Below, in pieces: positions 1-9,530 of a DNA stretch of 64,000 nucleotides. Location: NCBI GenBank assembly GCA_040081715.1, contig JBEBFY010000006.1, positions 134,413 to 198,412 on the forward strand, read 5' to 3'. Positions within the stretch are counted from its first letter, which is position 1; each line of letters opens with the position of its first letter. The notes below the pieces were generated by a model. That model saw only the letters and a list, made by a program, of their open reading frames with translations. It had not been told where the DNA came from and searched no databases. The position numbers and the translations under genes were made by a program. Origin of the DNA: CANKJK01 sp040081715 (GTDB taxonomy: Bacteria; Acidobacteriota; Vicinamibacteria; Vicinamibacterales; UBA2999).

Positions 1-1
1 G

Positions 2-397
2 CTGCTCCAGGTGGCGGATAGTTCCACCACGTACCGGTCGCGGTACCTGACCGCGATCCGCACGCGCTACGTGCTGGAGCTGCTCTACGCCGACGATGGC
101 AACCCGCGGTCCGTGGCGTTCCAGTTAGCCGCGCTCGCTGACCTGATCGAGGGGTTGCCCCGTCACGAACGCGACGCGGCCGCCGCCCAGACGCCGGAGT
201 CTACGCTGGCGCGCAACCTGGTGCGGTTCATCGGCACCGCCGCCATCGACGACTTGAAGCGCCGCGATGCGGATCAGACACGCCCGGCACTCGACGCGCA
301 CCTCCGGGAGATCAAGGCTGGTGTCGCGAACCTGGCCGGCGCCATCGCGGCCCGCTACCTGAGTCACTCCGTGACGTCGCGCCTCCGCGCCATCTGA
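2..397 (+). CDS. Alpha-E (DUF403) protein, C-terminal part
   Basis: The reading frame is open from base 2, so the gene is cut by the window edge and only about 131 C-terminal residues are seen. The run TYRSRYLTAIRTRYVLELL and the later NPRSVAFQL followed by LADLIEGLP are typical of the alpha-E domain. These helical proteins of unknown biochemical role are usually encoded beside a circularly permuted ATP-grasp protein and a transglutaminase, possibly for making or modifying a peptide. A transglutaminase follows 35 bases downstream on the same strand, which supports the call. The GTG at base 11 is internal, not a start. Confidence 0.85.
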   Translation: MLQVADSSTTYRSRYLTAIRTRYVLELLYADDGNPRSVAFQLAALADLIEGLPRHERDAAAAQTPESTLARNLVRFIGTAAIDDLKRRDADQTRPALDAHLREIKAGVANLAGAIAARYLSHSVTSRLRAI

Positions 398-432
398 GCA
401 GCGTCATCTCACCGTCCCACGCGATTTTCGCC

Positions 433-1284
433 ATGCGCTACAAGACCAGGCACGTCACCCGGTACCGCTACGAAGCGACGGTCTCTCAATGCCACAGCGA
501 GGTACGGCTGGCGCCGCGCCACCTGGCATGGCAGCGGGTACTCGAGTCGTCCATCCAGACCGAACCCGAGGCCGCCTCCTTTCAGGATCATGCCGACTAT
601 TTCGGCAACGACGTGACGTCGTTCACGATTCTGGAAAGCCACGACGTGTTCACGACCACGGCGACCAGCCTCGTCCAGGTGGACGAGCGCCCCGCCGTCA
701 CCGATGGGGGAATGGCATGGGAAACGGTGCGGCAGGATCTGGCCGGCCACGCGCGGCCCGACCTGCTCAAGGCGTTCGAGTTCTCGCTGTCGTCGCCCTT
801 TGTGCCCTGCGATCCGGCGTTGGCCGACTACGCCCGCATCAGCTTCACGACGGGCCGTCCCATTGCGGACGCATCCATGGATCTGATGCGCCGGATTCAT
901 GGGGACTTCCGCTATGAGCCGAAGACGACCAGCGTGGATACCCCACTCATCGAGGCGTTCCGGTCGCGCCGGGGCGTGTGCCAGGACTTTGCCCACGTGA
1001 TGGTCGGTGCGCTGCGGTCCCTCGGACTCGCGGCGCGCTATGTCAGCGGGTATCTGCGGAGCGGCGCGCTGGTCGGCGCCGAGGCGTCGCACGCCTGGGT
1101 GGCCGTGTTCGTGCCTGGCGCGGGCTGGTTGGAACTGGATCCGACCAACAACGTGCGCCCGGGTATCGGGCACGTCACGCTGGCCTGGGGCCGCGACTAC
1201 GGTGACGTGACACCCGTGAAGGGCATCGCGCTCGGCGGCGGGCAGCAGATCGTCGAGGTTGAAGTCCGCGTCGAACCCGCGTAG
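433..1284 (+). CDS. Transglutaminase-like cysteine protease family protein
   Basis: This 283-residue protein begins with the beta-rich N-terminal domain of bacterial transglutaminases (MRYKTRHVTRYRYEATV). The catalytic part follows: Cys in RGVCQDFAHVM near residue 181, His in EASHAWVAVF near 218 and Asp in ELDPTNN near 236, giving the Cys-His-Asp triad. No signal peptide is seen. The partial alpha-E gene lies directly upstream, the usual partner. Members may be peptidases or amide-bond enzymes; the substrate is not known. The ATG start fits the family N-terminus. Confidence 0.88.
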   Translation: MRYKTRHVTRYRYEATVSQCHSEVRLAPRHLAWQRVLESSIQTEPEAASFQDHADYFGNDVTSFTILESHDVFTTTATSLVQVDERPAVTDGGMAWETVRQDLAGHARPDLLKAFEFSLSSPFVPCDPALADYARISFTTGRPIADASMDLMRRIHGDFRYEPKTTSVDTPLIEAFRSRRGVCQDFAHVMVGALRSLGLAARYVSGYLRSGALVGAEASHAWVAVFVPGAGWLELDPTNNVRPGIGHVTLAWGRDYGDVTPVKGIALGGGQQIVEVEVRVEPA

Positions 1285-1290
1285 CGGTGG

Positions 1291-2112
1291 CTACCCGCGT
1301 GCGTCCGTTCCCGGGTCCGTGAAGCCGTACTCGACGGCCAGGTCCGCCACCTTGAAGGCGCGACCGGTCTTTGTCATCACGTTGGGATCCGCGGCCAGTG
1401 CCGCAATCGCGCGGCCCGTGAAGTGCGGTGACTCGCCCTTCGCCATGATGAAGGCGAGCACCTCCGGAGGCACGCGGTCCGGCTGCGTGAGGATCTTTTC
1501 CCCCTTGATCGGACCCGGCCACAGCGAGACCACCGCGACGTTGTGCGGCTTCAGCTCGCGGGCCATGTCGGCCGTCAGGCGATCGAGGGCTGCTTTGGCC
1601 ACGCCATACGCCACGCCGAACATCGGCGAGTAGTCCGAGGCAGCGGATGACGAGATGTTGACGATGAGGCCGCGGCCCTGCGCCACCATGATCGGCGCCG
1701 CGTACACGCTGGCCACGTAGTGCGAGCGCAGGCCGACGCTTGTCAGTTCGTCCCAGTAACTGATGGGCAGCTCCCAGAAGGGCACGCCCGCAGCGCGTTG
1801 TTCAGGGCTCGCGTAGACATTGTTCACCAGCACGTCCAGTCGGCCCGTGTCTGACGTCACGCGCGCGATGGCCCGCGCCACCGCGGCATCCACCCGATGG
1901 TCGCAGATGAGGCCCACCGCGGTTCCGCCGAGCCGCTCCACTGCCGCAACGGTGCCGGCAAGCGTGCCGGGCAGTGTCGATTGCCCCGTCCGCTCGGTGC
2001 GGCCAGTGACATATACCCGCGCGCCTGCCTCGCCAAGGCCCAAAGCGGCGCCCTTGCCCACGCCTCGGGTTCCGCCGGTGACGAGTGCGACCACGTTGAA
2101 CAGTTGCGGCAT
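1291..2112 (-). CDS. SDR family oxidoreductase
   Basis: This is a 273-residue classical short-chain dehydrogenase. The N-terminal Rossmann motif is TGGTRGVGKG, the structural motif is VLVNNVYA near residue 96, and the catalytic set is Ser in NISSSAASD with YGVAK near residue 180. The cofactor is NAD(P)H; the substrate cannot be told. The C-terminal run LAVEYGFTDPG recurs in a decayed paralogue at 11124-11710, so the family was duplicated here. It is convergent with the transglutaminase (6 bases apart) and divergent from the LysR gene. Confidence 0.88.
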   Translation of the reverse strand: MPQLFNVVALVTGGTRGVGKGAALGLGEAGARVYVTGRTERTGQSTLPGTLAGTVAAVERLGGTAVGLICDHRVDAAVARAIARVTSDTGRLDVLVNNVYASPEQRAAGVPFWELPISYWDELTSVGLRSHYVASVYAAPIMVAQGRGLIVNISSSAASDYSPMFGVAYGVAKAALDRLTADMARELKPHNVAVVSLWPGPIKGEKILTQPDRVPPEVLAFIMAKGESPHFTGRAIAALAADPNVMTKTGRAFKVADLAVEYGFTDPGTDARG

Positions 2113-2195
2113 CTGGAGATTGTAGCGGCGGCGCGGGCATCAGCGGTGCCGGGCCTGCGGTACAGTCAGGCTGTCTGGTCACCCAGTGTCCACCC

Positions 2196-3173
2196 ATGGA
2201 ATGGCTGAACTATCACCACCTGCAGTACTTCTGGATGGTCGCCCGCGAAGGGAGCGTGACCAGAGCCAGTGAGAAGCTGCGCCTGTCGCAGCCGACGGTG
2301 TCAGCCCAGATCAAGCGGCTCGAAGAGGCGCTGGGCGTCAAGCTGTTCACCCGGCAGGGCCGTGCCCTGGTGCTGAGCGATGCCGGTCGGGTGGTGTTCC
2401 ACTACGCCGAGGAGATCTTCCGGACGGGCCGGGATCTGCTGGAGACCGTCGGCCGTGGTCAGACCGGACGAGGTCTACCCCTGACGGTCGGGGTATCCAA
2501 CGCGGTACCCAAGCTCATCGCGGTCCGGCTGTTGCGCCCCGTGATGGCCGGCCCGGACGGGATGCGTATCGTCTGTCGCGAGGAGAACACGGAGCAGCTT
2601 CTGGCGCAGCTCGCGACGCATGCGCTGGATGTGGCCCTGATTGACACGCCCGCACCACCGCACGTGCGCGTGAAGGTCTTCAACCACCTGCTGGGCGAGT
2701 CCGGCACGGCGTTCTTTGCGCCGGCGAAGGTGGCATCCAGACTCGCGCGTCGGTTTCCCGCCTCGTTGGACGACATGGCCATTGTGGTCCCGACCGTCAA
2801 CACGGAACTCCGGCGTGGCCTCGACGGGTGGTTTGAACGCATCGGCATCCGGCCGCGGATTGTCGGGGAGTTCGAGGATCCCGCGCTGATGAAGGCGTTC
2901 GGGGCGGACGCCGGCGTTGTGTTCCCCGGTCCGGCCGTCGTGGAGACCGACATCTCCCGCCTCTACAACGTCAAGGTGGCCGGCCGGACCCCTGATGTGC
3001 AGGAGCGGTACTACGCCATCTCCGTGGAACGCCGGCTGACGCATCCCGGCGTCCTGGCCATTACGACGGCGGCTCGTGATGACGTGTTTGCCAGGCCCGA
3101 CGCTCCGCCCACAGGCCGCGCGAGACCTACACGGCCACCGGTCGGGCTTCCGCTGCCTGCGCGGCGACGTTGA
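2196..3173 (+). CDS. nhaR: LysR-family regulator, NhaR type
   Basis: The start MEWLNYHHLQYFWMVAREG and the winged helix (RLSQPTVSAQIKRLEEALG, residues about 28-46) are close to NhaR, the LysR-type activator of sodium/proton antiporter genes. The effector domain fills the rest. NhaR proteins are usually near 300 residues; this one has 325, and the last 25 or so are Pro/Arg-rich and overlap the end of the carbonic anhydrase gene by 47 bases. The tail looks like run-on sequence. No Na+/H+ antiporter gene is nearby, so its target here may be the carbonic anhydrase/SulP pair or lie elsewhere. Confidence 0.82.
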   Translation: MEWLNYHHLQYFWMVAREGSVTRASEKLRLSQPTVSAQIKRLEEALGVKLFTRQGRALVLSDAGRVVFHYAEEIFRTGRDLLETVGRGQTGRGLPLTVGVSNAVPKLIAVRLLRPVMAGPDGMRIVCREENTEQLLAQLATHALDVALIDTPAPPHVRVKVFNHLLGESGTAFFAPAKVASRLARRFPASLDDMAIVVPTVNTELRRGLDGWFERIGIRPRIVGEFEDPALMKAFGADAGVVFPGPAVVETDISRLYNVKVAGRTPDVQERYYAISVERRLTHPGVLAITTAARDDVFARPDAPPTGRARPTRPPVGLPLPARRR

Positions 3174-3798
3174 ACAACTGCTCGAAGAACCGCACTTCGC
3201 CGGTCTCGACCGAGTAGATCCCGCCGACGATGCCGATGCGGCCGTCCTGGAAGAGGCGCTCCAGAATCGGGCTGCGTTCGAGAATCGCCCGCATCTGGTG
3301 CCTGGTGTTCTCCAGCGCCACCCGCTCTATGTACTCCTCGCGCGGGAGGTCCAGTCCCCCCTGGCGGTCGACGTCGTGCAGGGCCGGCGCAACCTTGCTC
3401 AGCAGGCCGGTCAGGTGTCCCATCTCCACGTGATTGCAGGCGCCCTTGATGGCGCCGCACCTGGTGTGGCCCAGCACGACAATGAGTTTCGACCCTGCGA
3501 CCTGGCAGGCGAACTCCATGCTGCCGAGGATGTCCTCGTTGAGGACGTTGCCCGCGATCCTCGTGCTGAAGATGTCGCCGAGTCCCTGGTCGAAAACCAG
3601 CTCTGCGGAGGTGCGCGAGTCGATGCAGCTCAGCACGATGGCGAACGGGAACTGGCCGTCGGATGTCTCGTTGACCTGCTGCAGCAGGTTCCGGTTGAAC
3701 CGGAGATTGCTGAGGAAGCGGCGGTTGCCGTCGATCAGAATCTGAAACGCCTTCTCGGGTGTCAGGTGTTCCTGGACGTCCTTGGTCTGGGTGCGCAC
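3127..3798 (-). CDS. Beta-class carbonic anhydrase
   Basis: This 223-residue enzyme interconverts CO2 and bicarbonate. The zinc ligands and catalytic dyad are visible: CIDSR near residue 58 (Cys, Asp/Arg pair) and GHTRCGAIKG near 115 (His and second Cys). No signal peptide is seen, so it is probably cytoplasmic. The GTG start is chosen because AAAGGAA lies about 8 bases before it. It sits 39 bases downstream of a SulP transporter on the same strand, suggesting one operon for bicarbonate handling. Its 3' end overlaps the convergent nhaR gene by 47 bases. Confidence 0.92.
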   Translation of the reverse strand: MRTQTKDVQEHLTPEKAFQILIDGNRRFLSNLRFNRNLLQQVNETSDGQFPFAIVLSCIDSRTSAELVFDQGLGDIFSTRIAGNVLNEDILGSMEFACQVAGSKLIVVLGHTRCGAIKGACNHVEMGHLTGLLSKVAPALHDVDRQGGLDLPREEYIERVALENTRHQMRAILERSPILERLFQDGRIGIVGGIYSVETGEVRFFEQLFNVAAQAAEARPVAV

Positions 3799-3837
3799 GG
3801 CTGTTCCTTTCGTGGTCTCGGGGGATGGTGTGGCCGG

Positions 3838-5466
3838 TCAGGCCACGTGGGTGACGGGTTTGACGGAGCCGCGTTTCGAGCGGTGACGGATGACGTGGTG
3901 CACGCGCTCCATCGAGTCGTTCCCTCGCTGGAGGGTGTCGAGACCGCGCACGGTCAGGGTGATGCCACGGCCCGGGGCGGCCTGCTCGAAGTCCTTCAGG
4001 ATTTCGAAGACGTCGTAGTCGATGTTCATCGAACGCCGGGCGTCGATTTCCACGCGGGTGCCGTCGGGAATGGCCGCCAGTGTCCGCATGATCGCCGCGC
4101 GGTTGAGGAACGAGACGTCCTCGGAGAGTGACAGGTGCAGGACGTCGCCGTGCTGCGAGGCGTCGAAGAAGTAGGGGTTCCGGTAGTTGGTCAGCAGGAT
4201 GATGAACACCGCTACGGCCATACCCATTCCGATCCCGACCAGCAGGTCGGTGGCGAGAATGCCGGCCACTGTGGCGATGAAGGGCACGAACTGCTGCCAG
4301 CCCTGCCGGTACATCGAGGCGAAAAGCGCCGGCTTCGCCAGCTTGTAGCCCACCGTGAGCAGGATGGTGGCCAGCGTGGCCAGGGGGATCCGGTTAAGCA
4401 GCGTCGCAGCCACCGCTGCCGCACCCAGCAGGAGGACTCCGTGCAGAATCGCCGAGGCCTTGGTGCGTGCGCCGGACTGGATGTTGGCCGAGCTCCGGAC
4501 GATCACCTGGGTGATCGGCAGGCCGCCGATGAGGCCCGAGATCACGTTACCAAGGCCCTGGGCCTTGAGCTCACGGTCCGTGGGGGTGACCCGCTTCAGG
4601 GCATCCAGCTTGTCGGTAGCCTCCACGCACAGGAGCGTTTCCAGACTCGCCACCACGGCGAGCGTCAGGGCCGTCGTGTAGACGGCCGTATTGGTGAGCT
4701 GGCTGAAGTCCGGCAGGGTGAACTGGCCGAGGAAGCCGGGGAGGCTCGTCGCTACGGGGATCTGCACAAGGTGCGAGGGGGCGACGGCCAGCGCAGGCGC
4801 GGCGGCCTGAAAGACTTCGTTCAGCAGGACGCCGAGGCCGACCGCCACGAGCGGTCCCTGGATCCACAGGCTCGCCTTGACGCGCTTCACGAACGGCCGT
4901 TCCCAGAGGATGAGCACCGCCAGGGAGACCACGGCAACCAGCAGCGCGCCGGGTTGAATGAAGTTCAGCATGTGGCCGAGGGCCGAGAGGCTGTTCTCGC
5001 CGCCGGGCTGGGCAAATGCCAAGGTGCCCTCCGGCGTGGCGTCGTAGCCCACCGCGTGCGGTAACTGCTTGAGGATGATCGTCAGGCCGATGCCGGTCAG
5101 CATCCCTTTGATGACCGACGACGGGAAGTAGTACCCGATGACTCCAGCCCGTGCGAAGCCCAGGGCAAGCTGGATGACGCCGGCCAGCACGACGGACAGG
5201 AGAAACGTCCGGAATGACCCCAGTGCCGTGATGGACGTCAGGACGATGACGGCCAGCCCAGCGGCCGGGCCGCTGACGCCAAGGGCCGACCCGCTCAGGG
5301 CCCCGACGACGATGCCGCCGACGATGCCCGCGATGATGCCCGAAAAGAGCGGCGCGCCGGACGCCAGGGCGATGCCCAGGCAGAGGGGCGTAGCCACGAG
5401 GAACACCACCACGCTGGCCGGAAGGTCAGCCTTGAGCGTGTTCAGAAACGAGGATGTCTGTCGCAT
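3838..5466 (-). CDS. SulP family inorganic anion transporter
   Basis: The 542-residue protein has the SulP layout: about ten to twelve hydrophobic segments from residue 14 to about 420 (start LPASVVVFLVATPLCLGIAL, the family's first membrane signature), then a C-terminal STAS-like region (residues about 450-530). SulP proteins carry sulfate, bicarbonate or other anions. The carbonic anhydrase gene immediately downstream points to bicarbonate, as in BicA-type systems; this is inference. AAGGTGAG lies just before the ATG. Confidence 0.9.
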   Translation of the reverse strand: MRQTSSFLNTLKADLPASVVVFLVATPLCLGIALASGAPLFSGIIAGIVGGIVVGALSGSALGVSGPAAGLAVIVLTSITALGSFRTFLLSVVLAGVIQLALGFARAGVIGYYFPSSVIKGMLTGIGLTIILKQLPHAVGYDATPEGTLAFAQPGGENSLSALGHMLNFIQPGALLVAVVSLAVLILWERPFVKRVKASLWIQGPLVAVGLGVLLNEVFQAAAPALAVAPSHLVQIPVATSLPGFLGQFTLPDFSQLTNTAVYTTALTLAVVASLETLLCVEATDKLDALKRVTPTDRELKAQGLGNVISGLIGGLPITQVIVRSSANIQSGARTKASAILHGVLLLGAAAVAATLLNRIPLATLATILLTVGYKLAKPALFASMYRQGWQQFVPFIATVAGILATDLLVGIGMGMAVAVFIILLTNYRNPYFFDASQHGDVLHLSLSEDVSFLNRAAIMRTLAAIPDGTRVEIDARRSMNIDYDVFEILKDFEQAAPGRGITLTVRGLDTLQRGNDSMERVHHVIRHRSKRGSVKPVTHVA

Positions 5467-5579
5467 GGACTCACCTTAGCGACAGGCAGCAGGTTCGTAA
5501 AATACGAAATTGTGAACTGATGAATAGGTTATTGCTATGCGTGATCCCTGCGAGTCAGGCGACCCGCGTGGCGGACGCC

Positions 5580-6692
5580 TCAGGCGGGCGGCATCTGAAG
5601 ACCGGCCGCGGACTGCTGCCGCGTGCCCGCATGGGCGGCTCTTGCCCCCAGCACCATGTCGAGGGCGGTGCGGTCACAGGGCGGGAGCGTGGCATCGGAG
5701 GTGCCGAGCGGCGTGACGCGGTCGCCCCAGCGGACGAGGTGGGCGCAGAACGTCAGGCCCGCGCCGAAGGCCGGCATGAGGATCAGCGCTCCCGGCTTGA
5801 CGCGACCCTCCGCCAGGGCCTCGGTGAGGGCAACGGGCACGGTGGCCGCGCTCATGTTGCCGTAGCGCTGGACGGTGAGCATCACCTTGTCCATGGGAAT
5901 GCCAGTGCGGGTGACGACCGCCTCGATGATACGGAGGTTGGCCTGGTGCGGCACCACCAGGTCGATCTCGTCAGGATGCACACCGCACTTGGCCATGACA
6001 GAGGCGCTCGCCTGCAGCATGCCGTGCACGGCCTTCTTGAAGATCTCCTGGCCGTCGAAGTCCCACTGCGTGTCGCCGAACACGATGCCCCGGTTCGCAT
6101 AGGCGCCGCCCCAGCCGCGCACCCGCAGTGCCGCTCGCGCGTCGGCCACGCAGCCCAGTTGTTCGCCGAGGACGCCCGAGAGGGAGTCCGATGCCTGGAG
6201 TACGACCGCGGCACACCCGTCGCCGAAGAGCACCGCGACATTGCGGTTGTCCCAGTCCATGTAGGGGGAGATCACCTCCACGCCGATGACCACGGCGTTC
6301 CGCACGGCGCCCGTACGGATCATCGCGCTTGCGGTGGAGAGGCCGTAGAGGAAGCTGGTGCAGGCGGTGTTCAGGTCGATCGCCGCGGCGTGCGATGCGC
6401 CGAGTGAGAGCTGCACCCCCGAGGCGGAGTTGGGCACCTGCTCGTCGTTGCTGCAACTGCCGTAGATGATCAGTTCGAGGTCGGCTGGATCCAGACCCGC
6501 GCAGGCAAGCGCTCGCCGTGCGGCGACGGTGGCCAGCTCCCGCGCGGTGACATGCGAGACGCGGCGCTCCTTCATCCCCGTACGGGTGGTGATCCACTCG
6601 TCGCTGGTATCAAGAAACGTGGAGAGGTCGGCGTTGCTGAGCACGGCCGGGGGCATGGCGGAGCCCCAACCGGTGATGGCGGCGTGGGTCAT
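5580..6692 (-). CDS. Beta-ketoacyl-ACP synthase III family protein
   Basis: This thiolase-fold enzyme of about 370 residues has the KAS III triad: Cys in DLNTACTSFLYGL near residue 113, His in VPHQANLRIIEA near 258 and Asn in QRYGNMSAATVP near 288. FabH-type enzymes condense acyl-CoA with malonyl-ACP; homologues also work in secondary metabolism. The start MTHAAITGWG is used because it fits the family and because its ATG overlaps the TGA of the upstream PhoH gene (TGATG), implying translational coupling. A 42-residue Gly/Ala/Arg-rich tail at the C-terminus is not typical of FabH. Confidence 0.87.
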   Translation of the reverse strand: MTHAAITGWGSAMPPAVLSNADLSTFLDTSDEWITTRTGMKERRVSHVTARELATVAARRALACAGLDPADLELIIYGSCSNDEQVPNSASGVQLSLGASHAAAIDLNTACTSFLYGLSTASAMIRTGAVRNAVVIGVEVISPYMDWDNRNVAVLFGDGCAAVVLQASDSLSGVLGEQLGCVADARAALRVRGWGGAYANRGIVFGDTQWDFDGQEIFKKAVHGMLQASASVMAKCGVHPDEIDLVVPHQANLRIIEAVVTRTGIPMDKVMLTVQRYGNMSAATVPVALTEALAEGRVKPGALILMPAFGAGLTFCAHLVRWGDRVTPLGTSDATLPPCDRTALDMVLGARAAHAGTRQQSAAGLQMPPA

Positions 6693-8116
6693 CAGAGTAG
6701 CTTCGCGGCCATCTCGGCCACCTTGGACCGCATCACCTCGTGCATGGTCAGGTGCGCGAAGCACGGCTCGCCCTTGAAGCGTTCGACCACCTGCACCAGG
6801 CCGCTCGAAAGGGAGTTGATTTCCTCGCGGTCGATCTGGTCGGGGTCTCCGGTGAGGATCACGCGCGAGCCTTCGCCCGCGCGCGTCAGGACCAGCTTCA
6901 TGTCCTCCTGCGTCAGGTTCTGCCCGTCGTCCACGATGATGGCCGTGTCGTGGATCGACCGGCCGCGCAGGTAGTTGATCGGCGCGATCTCGAGCGTCTT
7001 CGACTCGAGGAGGCTTTCTGCCGTGGGGTGTGCCGGATCCCGCCGCTCACCTTGATGGTCAGCCACCTGGTTGGTGAACCGCGCGCCCCCGTGCATCCGC
7101 CGCATGATGAAGTCGAGGTTGTCGATGATGGGCTTGGCCCAGGGCGCCATCTTGTCGTTGATGGCACCCGGCAGGAAGCCCAGCTCCTTGCCGGCTTCGG
7201 CGTTGAGACGATAGACCTCGATGCGGGAGACCTTTCCGGCCCGGAGCAGTTCGTAGGCCGACAGGAGCGCGATGAGCGTCTTCCCGGTGCCGGCGATGCC
7301 GACGAGGCTCGTGACGAGCGTCTGGTCGTCGAGGATCATCTCGCGCGCACACGCCTGCTCGGGGTTGCAGGGGCCGAAGCGCTCGCTCGGCTTCGTGCTG
7401 ACGCGCCTGAGATACCCGGGTGTGTCGTGGTTCTTGTAGATGCCCCAGGCGCTCTTGCCCGAGCCTTCCACGCGCAGCTCGCAGCACTGGTTGGCGCGGA
7501 ACGCCTTGACGTCGGTAAAGGCATCGAGGGCCTCAATCGGCAGGCGCTGTTCGTGGTGCAGCGTCGAGAGGAGTCCGGCCTCGCTGTCGGGCAACTCCAC
7601 CCGTAGGCGGCCGGAGTAGAACTTTTCGAGCGAGGGCACCGGCCGGTCACTGTAGTAGTCCTCGGCAGTGACGTTGCGTGCGCGTGCCTTGCAGCGCATG
7701 GCCGCATCGCGCGTGACCAGGATGACCGACTCGTCGGGGTGCGCCTGCTGGTAGTGGTCGGCGTAGAGCACAATCGGGTCGTCTGCGTAGTCCGCCTTGA
7801 AGCCGGGCCACGCCCGGTCCAGGTCGAGGGTGCCGTTGTGGAACTTCAGCAGGCCGCCGTTGATCGGGATGCCCGAGGCCAGTTCGTCGCGCGATGCGTG
7901 CGACTGGAGGCCGTCGAGAAAGCGCACCGCACTCCGCGCCGTGTAGCCGACGCCGTTGGCGGACGTGCGCTTGCGATCCAGTTCCTGCAGCACAGGAAAC
8001 GGAATCAGCACCGTATTGTTGGTGGTGAGGTTCTGGAGCGCGTCCGGAGCGGACACGAGAATGCTGGTGTCGACGACGTAGGTCTTGCGGTCAGTGCCTG
8101 TGTCCGAGCCTGTCAT
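6692..8116 (-). CDS. PIN domain-PhoH family ATPase/ribonuclease
   Basis: The 474-residue protein joins an N-terminal PIN nuclease domain (YVVDTSILVSAP at residue 12 on, with conserved acidic residues) to a C-terminal PhoH ATPase domain. Walker A is GIAGTGKT near residue 270 and the Walker B region is AIIVDDGQNLTQEDMK near 388, followed by LTGDPDQID. PIN-PhoH proteins are RNA helicase/nucleases in several bacteria. The start at 8116 is supported by AGGAGG six bases before the ATG. The downstream synthase gene starts inside its stop codon. Confidence 0.9.
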   Translation of the reverse strand: MTGSDTGTDRKTYVVDTSILVSAPDALQNLTTNNTVLIPFPVLQELDRKRTSANGVGYTARSAVRFLDGLQSHASRDELASGIPINGGLLKFHNGTLDLDRAWPGFKADYADDPIVLYADHYQQAHPDESVILVTRDAAMRCKARARNVTAEDYYSDRPVPSLEKFYSGRLRVELPDSEAGLLSTLHHEQRLPIEALDAFTDVKAFRANQCCELRVEGSGKSAWGIYKNHDTPGYLRRVSTKPSERFGPCNPEQACAREMILDDQTLVTSLVGIAGTGKTLIALLSAYELLRAGKVSRIEVYRLNAEAGKELGFLPGAINDKMAPWAKPIIDNLDFIMRRMHGGARFTNQVADHQGERRDPAHPTAESLLESKTLEIAPINYLRGRSIHDTAIIVDDGQNLTQEDMKLVLTRAGEGSRVILTGDPDQIDREEINSLSSGLVQVVERFKGEPCFAHLTMHEVMRSKVAEMAAKLL

Positions 8117-8342
8117 CCGGTCCTCCTGAATCCGGACCAGACGAGACCGTGCGATACCGTCCCCGACCCTCGGGGCGTACCGAGACCTGACTGGACCGGT
8201 TCTGGACCTGGAGACTTCCGCGCTGGGAAGCGTTCGCCACCGGGGCCGTAACTGCGCCCAGCATAGCGCCCAACGATCCTTACGGCGCAACCATTTTCTG
8301 GCCTGAATCCTTGACTTCCTCAGGCGGGATGTGTCTGATTGA

Positions 8343-9530
8343 ATGGTTTTGAATACTCAAAGAACATACTTTGATTCATTGGCGTTCTGTTTACGCCTAG
8401 TCGTCGTGGTGGCCCTGCTCACCACCGGCCCAGCCGCGTTCGGACAGGATTCCACCGCGCTATCCACCCCTCCACCCGCCCCTGCGCCGCCTGCCACCGG
8501 CCTCTCGGGGTACATGGACTTTCACTACAACAAGACCCGCGACGAGGACGGGCAGCTCGACTTCCATCGCTTCGTGCTGCTGGTCACCCACCAGTTCTCG
8601 GACAGGATCCGTTTCGTCAGCGAGCTCGAACTTGAGCACGCCCTCGTGGAGGGTCTTGAGGAAGCGGGTGAACTGGAACTGGAGCAGGCCTATGTGGACT
8701 TCCTGCTCTCACGCGGCTTCAATGTGCGCGCCGGGATGCTGCTCATGCCTGTCGGCATCATCAACGAGCGCCACGAACCGCCCATGTACTACGGGGTCGA
8801 ACGCCCGCTTGTGGACACCTTCATCGTCCCCAGCACCTGGTTCGAAGTGGGCGCGGGCGTGCACGGCGAGGTCGGACGCGGCTGGCGGTATCGCGCCTAC
8901 GTCACCTCTCCGCTGAACGCGGCGAAGTTCACCGCCGAGGAGGGCATCCGGAATGGCCGGCAGCGGGGAAGCCGCACGAACGCCGGCCGGATGGCGGCCA
9001 CGGGCCGGCTCGAGTTCGTGGGGATCCGGGGCTTCACGGCCGGTGCCAGTTTCTGGACAGGCTCCTCGGGGTTCGAGTTCCGTCCGCGCTTCGACGTGCC
9101 GGTACGGCTGCTGGAAGCGGATGTGCGGTACGGGCGGAATCGCTTCGAGGGGCGCGCCCAGCTTGCGCAGACGAGCATCGTGGGCGCTGGCACGATCAAC
9201 GATGCGGTGGCGCGCACAACCGGCGTCAACCCGAACATCGCGAGTGCCCTGCGTGGTGCGTACGCCGAGGCCTCGTACCGCGTCGTCTCCGGCGCCACCT
9301 ACGGCGATGTGGGCGCCTTCGTCCGCTACGAGAACGTCGACACCCAGTTCCGCATGCCGGCCGGCTACGTCCCGCTCAAGGCCTTCGATCGCGACGCCTG
9401 GGTGGTGGGCGGCACCTACTGGCCCGACCCTGACATCGCGATCAAGGTCGACTACGTGCATCAACGAAACCAGAGCGCGACGATCCGTGCGTCCCGTTCC
9501 TTCAATGTCGGACTTGGATGGTGGTTCTGA
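8343..9530 (+). CDS. Outer-membrane porin-like beta-barrel protein
   Basis: This protein of up to 395 residues has a signal peptide (hydrophobic LVVVVALLTTGPAAFG, cleavage near AFG-Q at residue 35), a Pro/Ala linker, then alternating beta strands ending in the aromatic C-terminus SFNVGLGWWF typical of outer-membrane barrels. GYMDFHYNKTR and the acidic strand LELEHALVEGLEEAGELELE resemble phosphate-selective porin-like proteins. Its stop overlaps the next start (TGATG), so it heads a three-gene operon with a cupredoxin and a di-heme cytochrome. The first ten residues come from AT-rich DNA, and a later start is possible. Confidence 0.75.
   Translation: MVLNTQRTYFDSLAFCLRLVVVVALLTTGPAAFGQDSTALSTPPPAPAPPATGLSGYMDFHYNKTRDEDGQLDFHRFVLLVTHQFSDRIRFVSELELEHALVEGLEEAGELELEQAYVDFLLSRGFNVRAGMLLMPVGIINERHEPPMYYGVERPLVDTFIVPSTWFEVGAGVHGEVGRGWRYRAYVTSPLNAAKFTAEEGIRNGRQRGSRTNAGRMAATGRLEFVGIRGFTAGASFWTGSSGFEFRPRFDVPVRLLEADVRYGRNRFEGRAQLAQTSIVGAGTINDAVARTTGVNPNIASALRGAYAEASYRVVSGATYGDVGAFVRYENVDTQFRMPAGYVPLKAFDRDAWVVGGTYWPDPDIAIKVDYVHQRNQSATIRASRSFNVGLGWWF

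Noticed and set aside
3076..5064. Open frames on the plus strand opposite the carbonic anhydrase and SulP genes
   Set aside because: They are shadows of two genes with complete catalytic or membrane signatures on the minus strand.
6692..8116. Walker B of the PhoH protein reads VDDGQN rather than the common DEAQN
   Set aside because: PIN-PhoH proteins often have DD-x-QNLT here, so it is probably normal for the subfamily.
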